Part shown: positions 39,212-50,396 of the stretch, piece after piece | Layout: the number at the start of each line of letters is the position of its first letter | Numbering within the stretch: the first letter of the stretch is position 1 | Assembly (NCBI GenBank): GCA_022457155.1 | Contig: JAJGOT010000214.1 | Span: forward strand, 642,501 to 706,500 | Direction of reading: 5' to 3' | Source of the DNA: Cladopsammia gracilis | Lineage: Eukaryota; Cnidaria; Anthozoa; Scleractinia; Dendrophylliidae | DNA: 64,000 bases | The notes under the pieces: model-generated | Told to the model about the DNA's origin: nothing | Seen by the model: the letters and a program-made list of their open reading frames with translations, nothing else | Database searches by the model: none | Program-made: the position numbers and the translations under genes

Positions 39212-40847
39212 TTAAGAGTGACTTTCCCTAAATACCAACTATAGCGTGCAAGATAGAAAAATCGAAATCGCCCAAACTTTGCCACAATAAAGACCTTAGA
39301 AAACTATTTTAGAAAATATAGGTTTCAGCTGTTTTGGATTTATATATTCCAAGCAGGACAATATTTTAGTACTTACCCTTGCCAGAGGCCTCAGACAGGC
39401 GAAAAATGCCCTTTTTAGTTGGCCTCGTGTGCAAAATTTAAAAGAGGCTGGATCACTATTTCACTACATAGAATTCAGCGATCCTTTCTTTACCTTTTGC
39501 CGTTATTAGAATGTAATAATATTTCAACTACAATTTTTGAGCATTTTTTAAGTTACCGTTAGAAATGGTGTTTTTAAAAGTGTCAAAATTGGCTAACTTT
39601 AGAAACGAAAATCGCTATCTGGTACATGGATTTCGAACTCAAGTTAACATTCTAATAAAACAGTTCCTAGTGTTTTTGTATATTTTCTTCAAGGAGACCT
39701 TTCTCGTACCACTTTATGGCCATATTTAGCTTTTCCTGGTAAAATGCATCCTCTGTGGCTTCGAAAAAGTTCTATCCCTTTAGTCGTTTCTCATGCAAAT
39801 TAAGACAAATCGCTATACTTTGTTTACAACCAAGAATTATCGCCGATAAACCCTTGTGAATCTCTTCATCTTCACTACTTTCTTAGGGCATCTTCTTATA
39901 TGATAACATAAGACATAAAAATAAAACAAAACGAAAGTAAAGCGGGACTCACCTTTGATTTCTTTGGGTCGAGAACGATACAAGAACGTCGAGAAAACAA
40001 AGTCCGTTCATCGCCGTGCCGAGCGTGACAGAGCTGGTGACCTGGGACAGTAAAACTTGTCACGGTGCCTGTCACGCTCGGCACAATTCTTGGTTGTAAA
40101 CAAAGTATAGCGATTTGTCTTAATTTGCATGAGAAACGACTAAAGGAATAGAACTTTTTCGAAGCCACAGAGGATGCATTTTACCAGGAAAAGCTAAATA
40201 TGGCCATAAAGTGGTACGAGAAAGGTCTCCTTGAAGAAAATATATAAAAACACTAGGGCAATTCAATTTTATCGGCGGGCGATACGACTGTCATTCTCCA
40301 ATTTCGATCAAGTAGCGTGAATGTTTTCGGCTGTCAAATTTTGCAGTTTTAATTGCCCCAAAATTTTATTTCATATTTCAATAGAACTAGAGTTGCTGTT
40401 TTATTAGAATGTTAACTTGAGTTCGAAATCCATGTACCAGATAACGATTTTTGATTCTTAAGTTAGCCAATTTTGACACTTTTAAAAACACCATTTCTAA
40501 CGGTAACTTAAAAAATGCTCAAAAATTGTAATTGAAATATTATTACATTCTAATATCGGCAAAAGGTAAAGAAAGGATCGCTGAATTCTATGTAGTGAAA
40601 TAGTGATCCAGCCTCTTTTAAATTTTGCACACGAGGCCAACTAAAAAGGGCATTTTTCGCCTGTCTGCGGCCTCTGGCAAGGGTAAGTACTAAAATATTG
40701 TCCTGCTTGGAATATATAAATCCAAAACAGCTGAAACCTATATTTTCTAAAATAGTTTTCTAAGGTCTTTATTGTGGCAAAGTTTGGGCGATTTCGATTT
40801 TTCTATCTTGCACGCTATAGTTGGTATTTAGGGAAAGTCACTCTTAA
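39212..40847. mobile_element. 1.6-kb foldback element flanked by TTAA
   Basis: Inverted arms 39212-39837 and 40084-40847 are very similar; both begin TTAAGAGTGACTTTCCCTAA outward. The right arm has about 140 extra bases (40258-40399) absent from the left. The 246-bp centre carries its own inverted pair, GTGCCGAGCGTGAC (about 40017-40030) and its complement (about 40070-40083). No transposase. Mirror-image open frames sharing FGRFRFFYLARYSWYLGKVT simply reflect the arms. Confidence 0.8.
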
Positions 40848-41760
40848 CTGCATGAGAGATTCCTATGCATTATACCAAAAAGCATTTTCCATAAAGAGAT
40901 TTGGATATGCTTCTTCAAATGTCAGGTTCTTTCGTCCATTTAAAAGATTTGCTCTGCTTTAAAAAGAAACCCCGATGTTCATCACATCCAACATCCAAAA
41001 TAAACAAAGTTGTTTCTTCTAAAAACCATATCCAATTTAAAATACATTGCCCAAAACACCCGTATGCAATTTCAGACCAAAATGCTAAAAATCTCTACTT
41101 AATTTCAGTCTAAGCAATACAATTTTAAAATAATTACAAAACTGGCCGGTGTTGAAAGTAAATGAATCAACTGTATTCGCCAAACACTATATTAGTAAAA
41201 CTCACTCTGATTGGTTGGCTATATTACTGGTTTGCACATATGTCATATCAAAATTGAGAAGCATTAAAAACAGATTTCGATTCTAAAATGTTCATGGAAT
41301 TGTAGAGAGTTTAAAACTATACACCTGGGTCAAAGTTTGAGGCGCAAGAGCATTTCCACTTCAGCACACGAACAAGGCGGTAGAAACTTCAGTCTTAATT
41401 ACAACATAAATCCTATCACAAAAGATTGGATTCACTATAGGTTCCATTAAATCAGCTTACATAAGCTTATATAATGCAAACTAACTTTCATCTTATTTTG
41501 TTTATTTCCACGGCATACCTTAAACAGCGTGACGAATTGCGTGTCACATTTCAAACCTTTACAACTCCGGAGCAAAACATCGTTAAAACTTGAAACTTTT
41601 TGTGAAAGATTGTAACACTGGTTTCCACATACCATGTTAGAAATAGCTTTGTAGGATGTATAGTTGAGATTTTTCAATTTTATGACGTTATGTGCAAGCC
41701 AAGAAATAACTTTTTAAACTACTTTCAGATTATTTCCGCAATCCCAAAACATCTGGCCCT

Positions 41761-42463
41761 GGTTTCTGGAAAGCCAATTAAACTACCCCCCCCCCCCCCC
41801 CCCCCCACCCCCCGGGCCCCGATTAGCGGTTAATCCACGATTAAATTCCTTATTCCCAGGATAACTAATCGAGGGATAAAAAGGTGTTCCTGAAACAGAT
41901 TTGACCCTCGATGGAACTGGCAATAAACAAGTATAACCAGTTATTCACAACGAGACCGTTAAGTCGTGCCATGACGGCCTCTTTTGGTTCAGTATTTAAA
42001 TTCATATAGAAAAATAATCGGATATGTATAATTCTACCGACGATAAAAACGGCCGCATAAACGTTGATATATAGTTGATCAATATCACGGCATAGTTACC
42101 GAAACTCGGTTTATTCTCTCTTTAATTGGTAGGAACAACAAGTTCATCTCGGTCATTAACGTCTGGTCCCGGTTGTTCAAAAGGTGGATAACGCTATCCA
42201 CCTTTTGAACAACTGGTGCCAGGAGAACTGATTTCTGGTATAAGTTGCTTTCCACTATTTCCAGAACCAACTTAACGAACAGTTCATTCCGCCATTTTGT
42301 TTATTTTGACAAACGTTATTCACCGATTAGTGAGTTAATCGACCTCGCTAGGTGGATTAAATTTAACCCTTAGTTTATCCCTTGATTAGTGCTAATCGTG
42401 AATCCTAATCCTCGATTAGGGTGATTTAATCGTCAGTTAGCGCTAATCGGCTTTTCAGGAACC
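41761..42463. mobile_element. TIR element of about 700 bp with poly-C tract
   Basis: The ends GGTTTCTGGAAAGCC and GGCTTTTCAGGAACC are imperfect inverted repeats. GATTAG/CTAATC motifs recur throughout, a perfect 20-bp-arm hairpin lies at about 42175-42215 (TGTTCAAAAGGTGGATA), and a long C run follows the left end. Non-coding. Confidence 0.6.
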
Positions 42464-43330
42464 GCGGCGTGCTTGTTAAAGCCACATATATCTCCGCAGG
42501 AGCTTATTATAGGCTCCTGATCTCCGTTTATTAAGAAAGCCACAGGAAAAGCTGTAGACCCTAAGAAATGGGCAATATCGTTCACCGGTCTATGGGCATC
42601 TGTAAAGAGCATCAACTCAAAGAGTTCTACTACAAATTTCAACATCGAATAACCACCAGAGCTTTGTTTCTACAGAATAGAAGAGAATAATGACTGTTTC
42701 TACTACGCTTTATATGCAATCAAACAGCGTTGCTCTATCGCTATCTGTATGTGAAGAGTTTTTTTGGGGTATTACCACCCATGAGTGGGCAACATAGCTC
42801 AAACTTGGTATACAAAATTAATATTATATATTATTCGCAATACCTGTATCTCCAAAAGTGAAATAAGTTCATTGTACTCAAGATGATTTAAAATATACAA
42901 TGTATAAGATTGCTTATCGACTCCAACGTGAAGAACTTATAGGTAAACAAAACTGAAAGCAAGATGCCTCTGTAACCATGTTAACGTTTATTTCATTTAA
43001 TAATTAATATATATTTTTTTGTTACGTATTGTTGTAATGAAATAATCAAGGCAGACAGGGAAATGAAGAATTTTATGTATCTTTGTAAAATTCGTTAATA
43101 ATTCATAACAGTTATGACCAATAAATAGGCAGTATTTGAGTCACATGTATAACTTTGTAAACCCCGATAAAAATCAACTGTCTGAAAGCACGGGGAGGGT
43201 TTGGAAAGGCAGGGTTGATGAATTATGAATTAGTTGAATAATCAATAGGATTAACTTTTCTAAAGATCTCTAACTGGCCTAATTAGTATGCTTAACTTTG
43301 ATAAAGATGAGTCCTGTAAACTTCTCTAAG

Positions 43331-44167
43331 TAATAGATAAAATATGAGCGGAAGACCTTTATGGGCTTTAAAACGGCTCACCTATGGCTCGCGGGTCGGA
43401 CGCGAATATTTTACCTTACTTGTGAAATGAAACCGAATAGATTGTGTTTGTCATGGTAATCACGTGGGCGTGGCGTTGTCCCATAGGAGTTCGGGAGTCC
43501 AGCATTGAATTTAACAATTTATTTGCATAGAGCTTTTGCAGTAGAAACATGGCTGGTCGGTTTCGCTCTCCAAAGAGTAAAGAAGAAGAGACAAGTCTAG
43601 TGTCGGAAGCCACTCCGAAAGCAACACAATACAATACTAAATGGGATAGAAAAGTCTTTGAGGAATGGCAGCAGCGACGGCAAAATCAATGTGCAATGTT
43701 GGAAATTGTTGGAGTGGCCGGTCTCAAATGCGAAGACGTTGAAGATCTGACCGTTTCACTCGAGCACATGTCGGCAACTACGCTGAACTTTTGGTTGAGC
43801 AAGTTCGTTTGTGAAGTGGCCAAGCAAAATGGAGAGCGTTATCCGCCCAATTCGCTTTATTTGTTTGTGATTGATTAATAAACTTTACTTTACTTTACTT
43901 TACTCTTTAGAGAGCGAAACCGACCAGCCATGTTTCTACTGCAAAAGCTCTCTGCAAATAAATTGTTAAATCCAATGCTGGATATTTCCAAACTCCTATG
44001 GGACAACTCCACGCCCACGTGATTACCATGACAAACACAGTCTATTCGGTTTCATTTCACAAGTAAGATAAAATATTCGCGTCCGACCTTTATGGGCTTT
44101 AAAACGGCGAGCCTGCGGCTCGCCGTTAAATGCCCATAAAGGTCTCCTGCTCATATTTTATCTATTA
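43331..44167. mobile_element. Foldback element enclosing a Crypton-like reading frame
   Basis: Inverted arms of about 250 bp (43331-43583 and about 43899-44167) start TAATAGATAAAATATGAGC. They enclose an intact frame at 43549-43878 whose start codon and first 11-12 codons lie inside the left arm. A CTTTA microsatellite (about 43885-43906) and an extra hairpin (44085-44145) are in the right half. Confidence 0.8.
43549..43878 (+). CDS. Crypton-like N-terminal domain protein, 109 residues
   Basis: Starts MAGRFRSPKSKEEE and contains NTKWDRKVFEEWQQRR, then LNFWLSKFVCEVAKQNGERYPPNSLY, ending VID. The TKW-x-x-KVF-x-EW and FWL-x-KFV-x-EV-x-K-x-x-G-x-x-YPP-x-(S/T)LY pattern matches the N-terminal region of Crypton-derived tyrosine-recombinase proteins (DUF3504 type), as I recall it. 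The catalytic recombinase domain is absent. It could be a first exon, a truncated remnant, or an adapted small protein. Expression is unknown. Confidence 0.5.
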   Translation: MAGRFRSPKSKEEETSLVSEATPKATQYNTKWDRKVFEEWQQRRQNQCAMLEIVGVAGLKCEDVEDLTVSLEHMSATTLNFWLSKFVCEVAKQNGERYPPNSLYLFVID

Positions 44168-44990
44168 CATATATTAATGTAAGCAATTTGATGTATGTGA
44201 TGGAAGTAATTGCTATAGAATATATCATGCACAAAAAAGTCATGTTTAAAGTGAAAAGCAATAAAAATAAATGTATAAATAAATAAACATTTAATAAATC
44301 AGGGTTTCTATTTTCCCAGACCGGGAAGCCATTCATAGGCAGCTGAAATCTGGAAGTAAGAGTAACAGGTAACATGTTTTAAGAATGAGGACTATATAGC
44401 ATGTGGCGGCCTTAGTCGTCACCGGTGCTGTTAAATCGACACGAATAACATATAAAGGCACGAGGCTTGCTTTGAACCTCTTCCTGTAAAACGTGACATC
44501 AGCATGCTCAATTACTTCAGTCGTTTAAATTACTTCCCAGATGACCGCACGACCAGTCAGGTCCTCCAAAACTGGAGAAGGGGCTCTAGACTGAAACGCT
44601 TTTCTCCTCTCGAATATCGCAAAATATGCATCAATTCGGCTCATGCCAACTTATCAAAAGACCTCCAATTTTGCCTACACTACCCAGAAACACACACACA
44701 ACTGTGTAGATACAGGGGCCCGTAGGTCAGCAAGGACCTCATAGCCAGTTTATTGCCAGACTGCCATCAACTTATCAGCGTACATCAAATTTTAATACTC
44801 GTTATCACAAAAGATTGATGTTCATAAAAGTACCTAAGTATGGCACCGAAGATACGAAAACCCAAAACCACTTTGTGGAAAAAAGGGAACGTATACCCCC
44901 CATATGCTGAAATGAGCTGCAGTGCCTCCAACTCTGGGGACAGAGGTACACGGAAACTAATAATTACTACAAGTTAATATTTCAAAATTT
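44168..44990. other. Intergenic, no gene seen
   Basis: Short open frames only; the 73-codon frame at 44504-44725 has no recognisable domain. Confidence 0.45.
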
Positions 44991-44994
44991 ATAT

Positions 44995-45241
44995 TATAAA
45001 GAGGGGGGCATAAGGGGGGTCCGAAAACCGCAAAACCGCACGGAAATAAAACGCAAAACCGCGCAGAATAAACGTCAAAACCGCAATACCGCATCGAAAT
45101 TCATCAAACTACATGAAAACCGCAAACCGCGTAGTTTTGTAAAACCGTAATACCGCGGGTTAAAATTAAAATTACCGCAATACCGCATAAAAAATAACGC
45201 AAAACCGCATCACCGCAAACCCTTACGCCCCCCTCTATAAA
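44995..45241. mobile_element. TIR element with ACCGC-periodic interior
   Basis: The ends TATAAAGAGGGGGGCATAAG and the complement of CCCTTACGCCCCCCTCTATAA are inverted repeats. The interior is a loose array in which AAAACCGCA/AATACCGCA recurs more than ten times at irregular spacing of about 8-20 bases. Non-coding. Confidence 0.7.
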
Positions 45242-45450
45242 AATTATGATACGGTTATATTCCATATTTGGGCAAGCATATCACCTCTTGCACGAGTGAA
45301 TTTCTCATCTACAATACAGTATGGACTTTCGGGGGGCCTGAAAATGGTGGATGAACCAAGGTAGGCGCGCAATGCAAACTGGGTTGGTCAGATTCTTTAA
45401 TTTCGATGTTATAGGATGTGATGATTTTGCTCTCTTTTTCGCATTTACAA

Positions 45451-45597
45451 TAAACTCTCTCCCAAGCCAGACAGCCTCGGGACCAGCTTTAGCTGTCCGC
45501 CTTATGGAGAGTTAAAATACAGACAAACAAATGAAACTCGGCCTGGACCAGGCAAGCACTAGCGTCCCTCTTAGGTGTCCGCCTAGGGAGAGTCGAC
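45451..45597. repeat. Single diverged copy of the 90-bp minisatellite family
   Basis: Contains AACTCTCTCCCAAGCCAGAC, CTCGGGACCAGCTTTAGCTG and CCGCCTTATGGAGAGTTA, the unit found in the 46.4-47.7-kb array. Confidence 0.75.
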
Positions 45598-46397
45598 TAT
45601 ATTGCTACAACACAGATGTAAAACTAACATTTCTAAGCTATTCACTATTCACCTTCAAATCTTTTTTATTTAAATCACACTCATCCAGGGGTTCTCCAGC
45701 AACACTTCACCACAAAATCACTTTCGGCCACAAGATGTTTTCTTTGGTCACACTGGGGCTGGAACAATCTTTATGAGAAATTCAAGAATAGAATTCTATT
45801 TAAGTAATGATCCGCATAAGAAGGAAAGTACTAACGGCAATGCACAATGGAATGTCAACTTTTTTCATTGTTACAACTAGTGATCTCATTGGCCTAGACT
45901 CAAAGACCGCTAAAAAGTTAGGGTTCAAGGTGCATTTTGAATGAGTTTATAAAGGTTTCATGTAACTTAAGACCCAATCGCACAACATACAATTTTTTAA
46001 AGAAATTGTATTTGAGGAACTTCATCAAAGAAGCAAAATTATTAGCTATTGTCTTCTGCTGTTCTGATTGGTTAAGCACGAACATTTCCTAAAATTTATT
46101 TGACGCAAATGGATTTTCTTTATTTTTAGACTGAAATATAATTATAAACCATCAGCTCCTCCGCTGTTCTTGAAATCAAAGACATTCTATGCGGGAAAGA
46201 GCCAATGCCGCAGAACAATGAAGTTTACCGTAGTTCTTATGTGGAGCATTACTTAATGTATTTTTCAAGGCGTTTGTTTTAAATCTTACAACTCGTCTAA
46301 ATTCTTTTTCTTTTACTAGTGTGAAAGCATTAATCAACGCTTACACTCAGTACAGAGCATAGAAGTTCCCAAGCGAATACCTTAAAAGCCTGGTTCA

Positions 46398-47740
46398 TTG
46401 AACTCTCTCTAAGCCAGACACCCTCGGAACCAGCTCTAGCTGCCTTCCTGAGAGAGGTGTCTGCCTTATGGAGAGTTAAGCAAGACACCCTCGGGACCAG
46501 CACTAGCTGACCCTGGGGACCAGCTCTAGCTGCCTTCCTTAGAGAGGTGTCTGCCATATGGAGAGTTAAGCAAGACACCCTCGGGACCAGCGCTAGCTGA
46601 CCCTCGGGACCAGCTCTAGGTGATACTCGGAACAAGCTCTTGGTGTTAAGCAAGACACCCTCGGGACCAGCGCTAGCTGACCCTGGGGACCAGCTCTAGC
46701 TGCCTTCCTTAGAGAGGTGTCTGCCTTATGGAGAGTTAAGCAAGACACCCTCGGGACCAGCACTAGCTGACCCTGGGGACCAGCTCTTGCTGTTTTCCTT
46801 AGAGAGGTGTCTGCCTTATGGAGAGTTAAGCATAAGACACCCTCGGGACCAGCGCTAGCTGACCCTCGGAACCAGCTTTAGCTGTCTGCATTAGAGAGGT
46901 GTCTGCCTTATGGAGAGTTAAGCAAGACACCCTCGGGACCAGCACTAGCTGACCCTCGGAACCAGCTCTAGCTGCCTTCCTTAGAGAGGTGTCTGCCTTA
47001 TGGAAAGTTAAGGAAGACACCCTCGGGACCAGCACTAGCTGACCCTGGGGACCAGCTCTAGCTGTCTTCCTTAGAAAGGTGTCTGCCTTATGTAGAGTTA
47101 AGCAAGACACCCTCGGGACCAGCACTAGCTGACCCTGGGGACCAGCTCTAGCTGTCTTCCTTAGAGAGGTGTCTGCCTTATGGAGAGTTAAGCAAGACAC
47201 CCTCGGGACCAGCACTAGCTGACCCTCGGGACCAGCTCTAGCTGCCTTCCTTAGAGAGGTGTCTGCCTTATGTAGAGTTAAGCAAGACACCCTCGGGACC
47301 AGCACTAGCTGACCCTCGGAACCAGCTCTAGCTGTCTTCCTTAGAGAGGTGTCTGCCTTATGGAGAGTTAAGCAAGACACCCTCCGGACCAGCGCTAGCT
47401 GACCCTGGGGACCAGCTCTAGCTGCTTTCCTTAGAGAGGTGTCTGCCTTATGGAGAGTTAAGCAAGACACCCTCGGAACCAGCACTAGCTGACCCTGGGG
47501 ACCAGCTCTAGATATCTTCCTTAGATAGGTGTCTGCCTTATGGAGAGTTAAGCAAGACACCCTCGGGACCAGCGCTAGCTGACCCTGGGGACCAGCTCTA
47601 GATATCTTCCTTAGATAGGTGTCCGCCTTATAGAGGTGTCCACCTTATGGAGAGTTTAGTTACAGACGAACAAGTGAAATTCGGCCAGAAACAATAAACC
47701 ACTCGTGTCCGCCTTACAAGGGTGTCCTGTATTCGTATCA
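46398..47740. repeat. 90-bp minisatellite, about 13 units
   Basis: Unit starts (GCAAGACACCCTCGG) fall at 46480, 46570, 46650, 46740, 46830, 46922 and then every 90 bases to 47552, with one 80-base unit and one 2-base insertion. Each unit has two halves ending GGACCAGC and a GAGAGGTGTCTGCCTTATGG block. Because 90 is divisible by 3, the - strand stays open for 244 codons with a 30-residue period. The array ends in TACAGACGAACAAGTGAAAT, seen in complement at 57.5-57.8 kb. Confidence 0.92.
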
Positions 47741-48400
47741 CCACTTGCGGAGAATCGGATGACTGCATAATTCAGTGAATTTCCTTTTTAAAGTAGAAAG
47801 AAGTAGAAATATAACGCGAGGTCTATAACTAGAAGTCACAATAATTCACCATTTAGTTTTCAGAACTGAAACGTGGTTTGTAAAGTGAGAAAAATTATTT
47901 TCATCAAGCCAATGCAAATCTGTTTCTATTCAGCCAGTTTGTGGGGAAACTTAGTCATTTAATGTCCAGAAGTACCTTTATACTTGGGTATTACTTATTG
48001 TTAATTGGTGATAAGTGGTGTAAAAGAAATTGTTTTTGACCCCCTTTTTTACTAAGCGCTCCTCTCTAATACCCACCCCACAACCCTCATCTCCCCTCCC
48101 CTTCTTGAGGCCTAAAAATTTAATAAGCCCAACGGGGTCTTGATAGAGGTTTTAGGGTGTTTTCGTTCTATACAGCGTGCTGCGCGAAAAACAAAACAAG
48201 CATAAAAAATATCACACAGGTTATTAATATAACACACTTTTGCAAAGGTACGAGAAACCATTCCATAAAAGAGCTAAACTTTGTCCCCAGACCTGATAAC
48301 AATGAAAGGAGAGGTGCACACGAGGTACTGGGCTACTCGCCACTGTTTCAGTGTACTTTTCAGACCAGGTACGCTGTCCGCGAATTTGTTTTCCGTACTT
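47741..48400. other. Intergenic, no gene seen
   Basis: No domain, repeat or RNA gene recognised. Confidence 0.45.
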
Positions 48401-48665
48401 TTAAGGGGCATTGTCACCATGTTTAGTATCATTTTGAAAAGCCAAAAAAAGACGTCTGTATGAATGAGAACCTAAATATATGCTTCAGTTTTGTTAACAA
48501 TTATATACTAGTGCACTGAAACTATCAATAAATGTCTTCTGGATTACAACTTGAAAAAAATTGGCCAATTTTTTTGTCCATTATATCTATTACATTTTCA
48601 CTACTATCTTTATGTCTGCTAATTCGAATATAATGACAGGAGATCTCAGCAAGCTCTATTGAGCT
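48401..48665 (+). mobile_element. MITE, TTAAAGGGGCATTGTC family, copy 2
   Basis: Starts TTAAGGGGCATTGTCACC and shares AGTATCATTTTGAAAA, GTTTTGTTAACAAT and GATTACAACTTGAAAAAAA with the 17.0-kb copy. The right end is not clear. Confidence 0.55.
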
Positions 48666-48799
48666 TTTTTTAGGAAGATCCCCTTATTACTTTTAATATC
48701 TGCAGATGGATGTTTGTTTCCTTCGAAGTGTATTAATTACAAGTTTATTCCTATATATAATATAAAATCTATGAATCTAAAACACTTTGATTTTGCACA

Positions 48800-49270
48800 T
48801 AGGCTATTGCGCTTTTCTGAAAAGAATTATTCTCTGGGATATGCCAATCACCACTGACAGAGCCCTAAGCAGTAATGGGCCTGATATCACTATTAAAGAC
48901 CATACCACTAAACAGTGCACTTTGATTGATTTCACTATTCCATCGAACAAAAATGTTTCAATGAAAGAATTTGAAAAATTGGCAAAATACAAAGATCTGG
49001 AAATTGAAGTAACTAGAATGTGGGGTATGAAGACTACAACAATTCCTGTGGTAATTGGAGCGCTTGGAGTGATCAAAAAGGGAGTGTGCGAGTACCTTGA
49101 GAGAATACCAGCAAGAAGTGAGATCAGTCAGATACAGAAGATCTCGTTGCTGGGAACTGCACATATCCTACGGAAAGTGCTCTCCATTACATGATTGTTG
49201 GTTATATACCCTAGGTATATGGTTTATACCCGGATATAACCTGTATAAAAATAAATCGATAAAACCTACA
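48800..49270 (+). mobile_element. R4/Dong-like LINE, 5'-truncated copy 1
   Basis: An open frame to 49194 encodes the C-terminal endonuclease region: GPDITIKDHTTKQCTLIDFT, PVVIGALG and SLLGTAHILRKVL. The first catalytic block reads GPD instead of RPD. About 75 bases of 3' UTR run into (AAT)n at 49271. It is from a different lineage than copies 2 and 4. Confidence 0.75.

Positions 49271-49325
<55 letters not shown>
49271..49325. repeat. (AAT)n tract 1
   Basis: About 17 AAT units separate LINE copies 1 and 2. Confidence 0.95.
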
Positions 49326-49326
<1 letters not shown>

Positions 49327-50070
49327 TTATTAGCAAGCCAAGAACAAGCCCTTAGGACTAATTACGTAAAATATCATATTGACAAAACGGTGGAATCCCC
49401 ATTATGTAGGCTATGTGGCGAGAAAGGAGAGAGTGTAAACCATATTGTCTGTGAGTGTAAAAAGCTGGCCCAAAGGGAATACAAACAGAGACATGACAAT
49501 GTTGCAAGAGCAGTTCATTGGAAGTTATGCGAGAAATATCATCTGGACAAGGCAGACAAGTGGTACGAACACGCACCAGACAGTGTAAGTGAAAATGACG
49601 ATGTTAAATTACTCTGGGATGTGAACATACAGTGTGACCATGTCATTGAAGCCAGAAGACCGGACATTGTAGTTGTAAATAAGGAGGAGAGAAAGTGCAC
49701 TATTATTGATATTGCCGTACCAGCGGATAAAAGAATTGGTGAAAAGGAGAATGAGAAAGTTGAAAAGTATCAGGATCTTAAAAGAGAAATTAATAGAATA
49801 TGGAACATGAGAACTGTACAGGTGGTTCCAATTGTTGTCGGATCATTGGGAAGTGTAACAAAAAATTTGGACAAGTGGTTGGCAAAATTGAATGTTAAAA
49901 TTAGTATTTCATTACTTCAGAAGACTACACTACTGGGAACTGCGAGGATTTTGAGAAAGGTGTTGGAGCTTTAGAGTAAAGAGAAAACCCTAGGGGACCT
50001 TTGGTCATGGGCTATGACCCGCTCCCTTAGGAAACAATTCGAAAAAAGATCATCCAGTTCATTTATGAAG
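49326..50070 (+). mobile_element. R4/Dong-like LINE, 5'-truncated copy 2
   Basis: The frame from about 49333 to 49974 is intact: QEQALRTNYVKYHIDK, the zinc knuckle CRLCGEKGESVNHIVCEC, ARRPDIVVVNKEERKCTIID (endonuclease RPD...D) and LLGTARILRKVLEL before the stop. A 95-base 3' UTR runs into (ATA)n. Copy 4 has QEQALRTNY at the matching place, so the 5' truncation point is clear. Confidence 0.85.
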
Positions 50071-50153
50071 ATAATAATAATAATAATAATAATAGGTTAC
50101 GCTTTGCACCCTGTGTTGCTTTATAACACTGTGCATACAGATAGTTTTACTGC

Positions 50154-50201
<48 letters not shown>
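50071..50201. repeat. Two (ATA)n tracts with a 60-bp spacer
   Basis: (ATA)n at 50071-50094 and 50155-50201. The spacer 50095-50154 is unassigned and may be a trace of another insertion. Confidence 0.9.
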
Positions 50202-50202
<1 letters not shown>

Positions 50203-50319
50203 TCGGCCATTCTCGGAACTGCGCACTTGTTGAGGAAAGTGTTGTGTCTCTAAGCTACGGGGAGTGGCTGAGATACAATAAACATTACCCAGTAGAACAT
50301 CCGGCAACTGGAGAGAATC

Positions 50320-50320
<1 letters not shown>
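50202..50320 (+). mobile_element. R4/Dong-like LINE, very short copy 3
   Basis: Only the last codons remain: ILGTAHLLRKVLCL then TAA (about 50209-50253), followed by about 70 bases of 3' UTR and a new (AAT)n tract. Confidence 0.75.

Positions 50321-50395
<75 letters not shown>
50321..50395. repeat. (AAT)n tract before the long LINE
   Basis: About 25 uninterrupted units end at ATAAT directly before the 5' end GGGCACTGG of copy 4. Confidence 0.95.

Positions 50396-50396
<1 letters not shown>

Noticed and set aside
39040..40962. Paired frames sharing FGRFRFFYLARYSWYLG as a gene duplication
   Set aside because: They are mirror images within the arms of a palindrome.
42433..42645. 70-codon frame on the - strand (FVVELFELMLFTDAHRPV)
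   Set aside because: It overlaps the end of a TIR element and I cannot match it to a family. It could be transposase debris, but that would be a guess.
46826..47560. 244-codon open frame on the - strand as a repeat-protein gene
   Set aside because: It lies wholly in a 90-bp tandem repeat, where an open frame is expected once a unit lacks stops. No start context, signal or domain is seen. Kept only as a finding.
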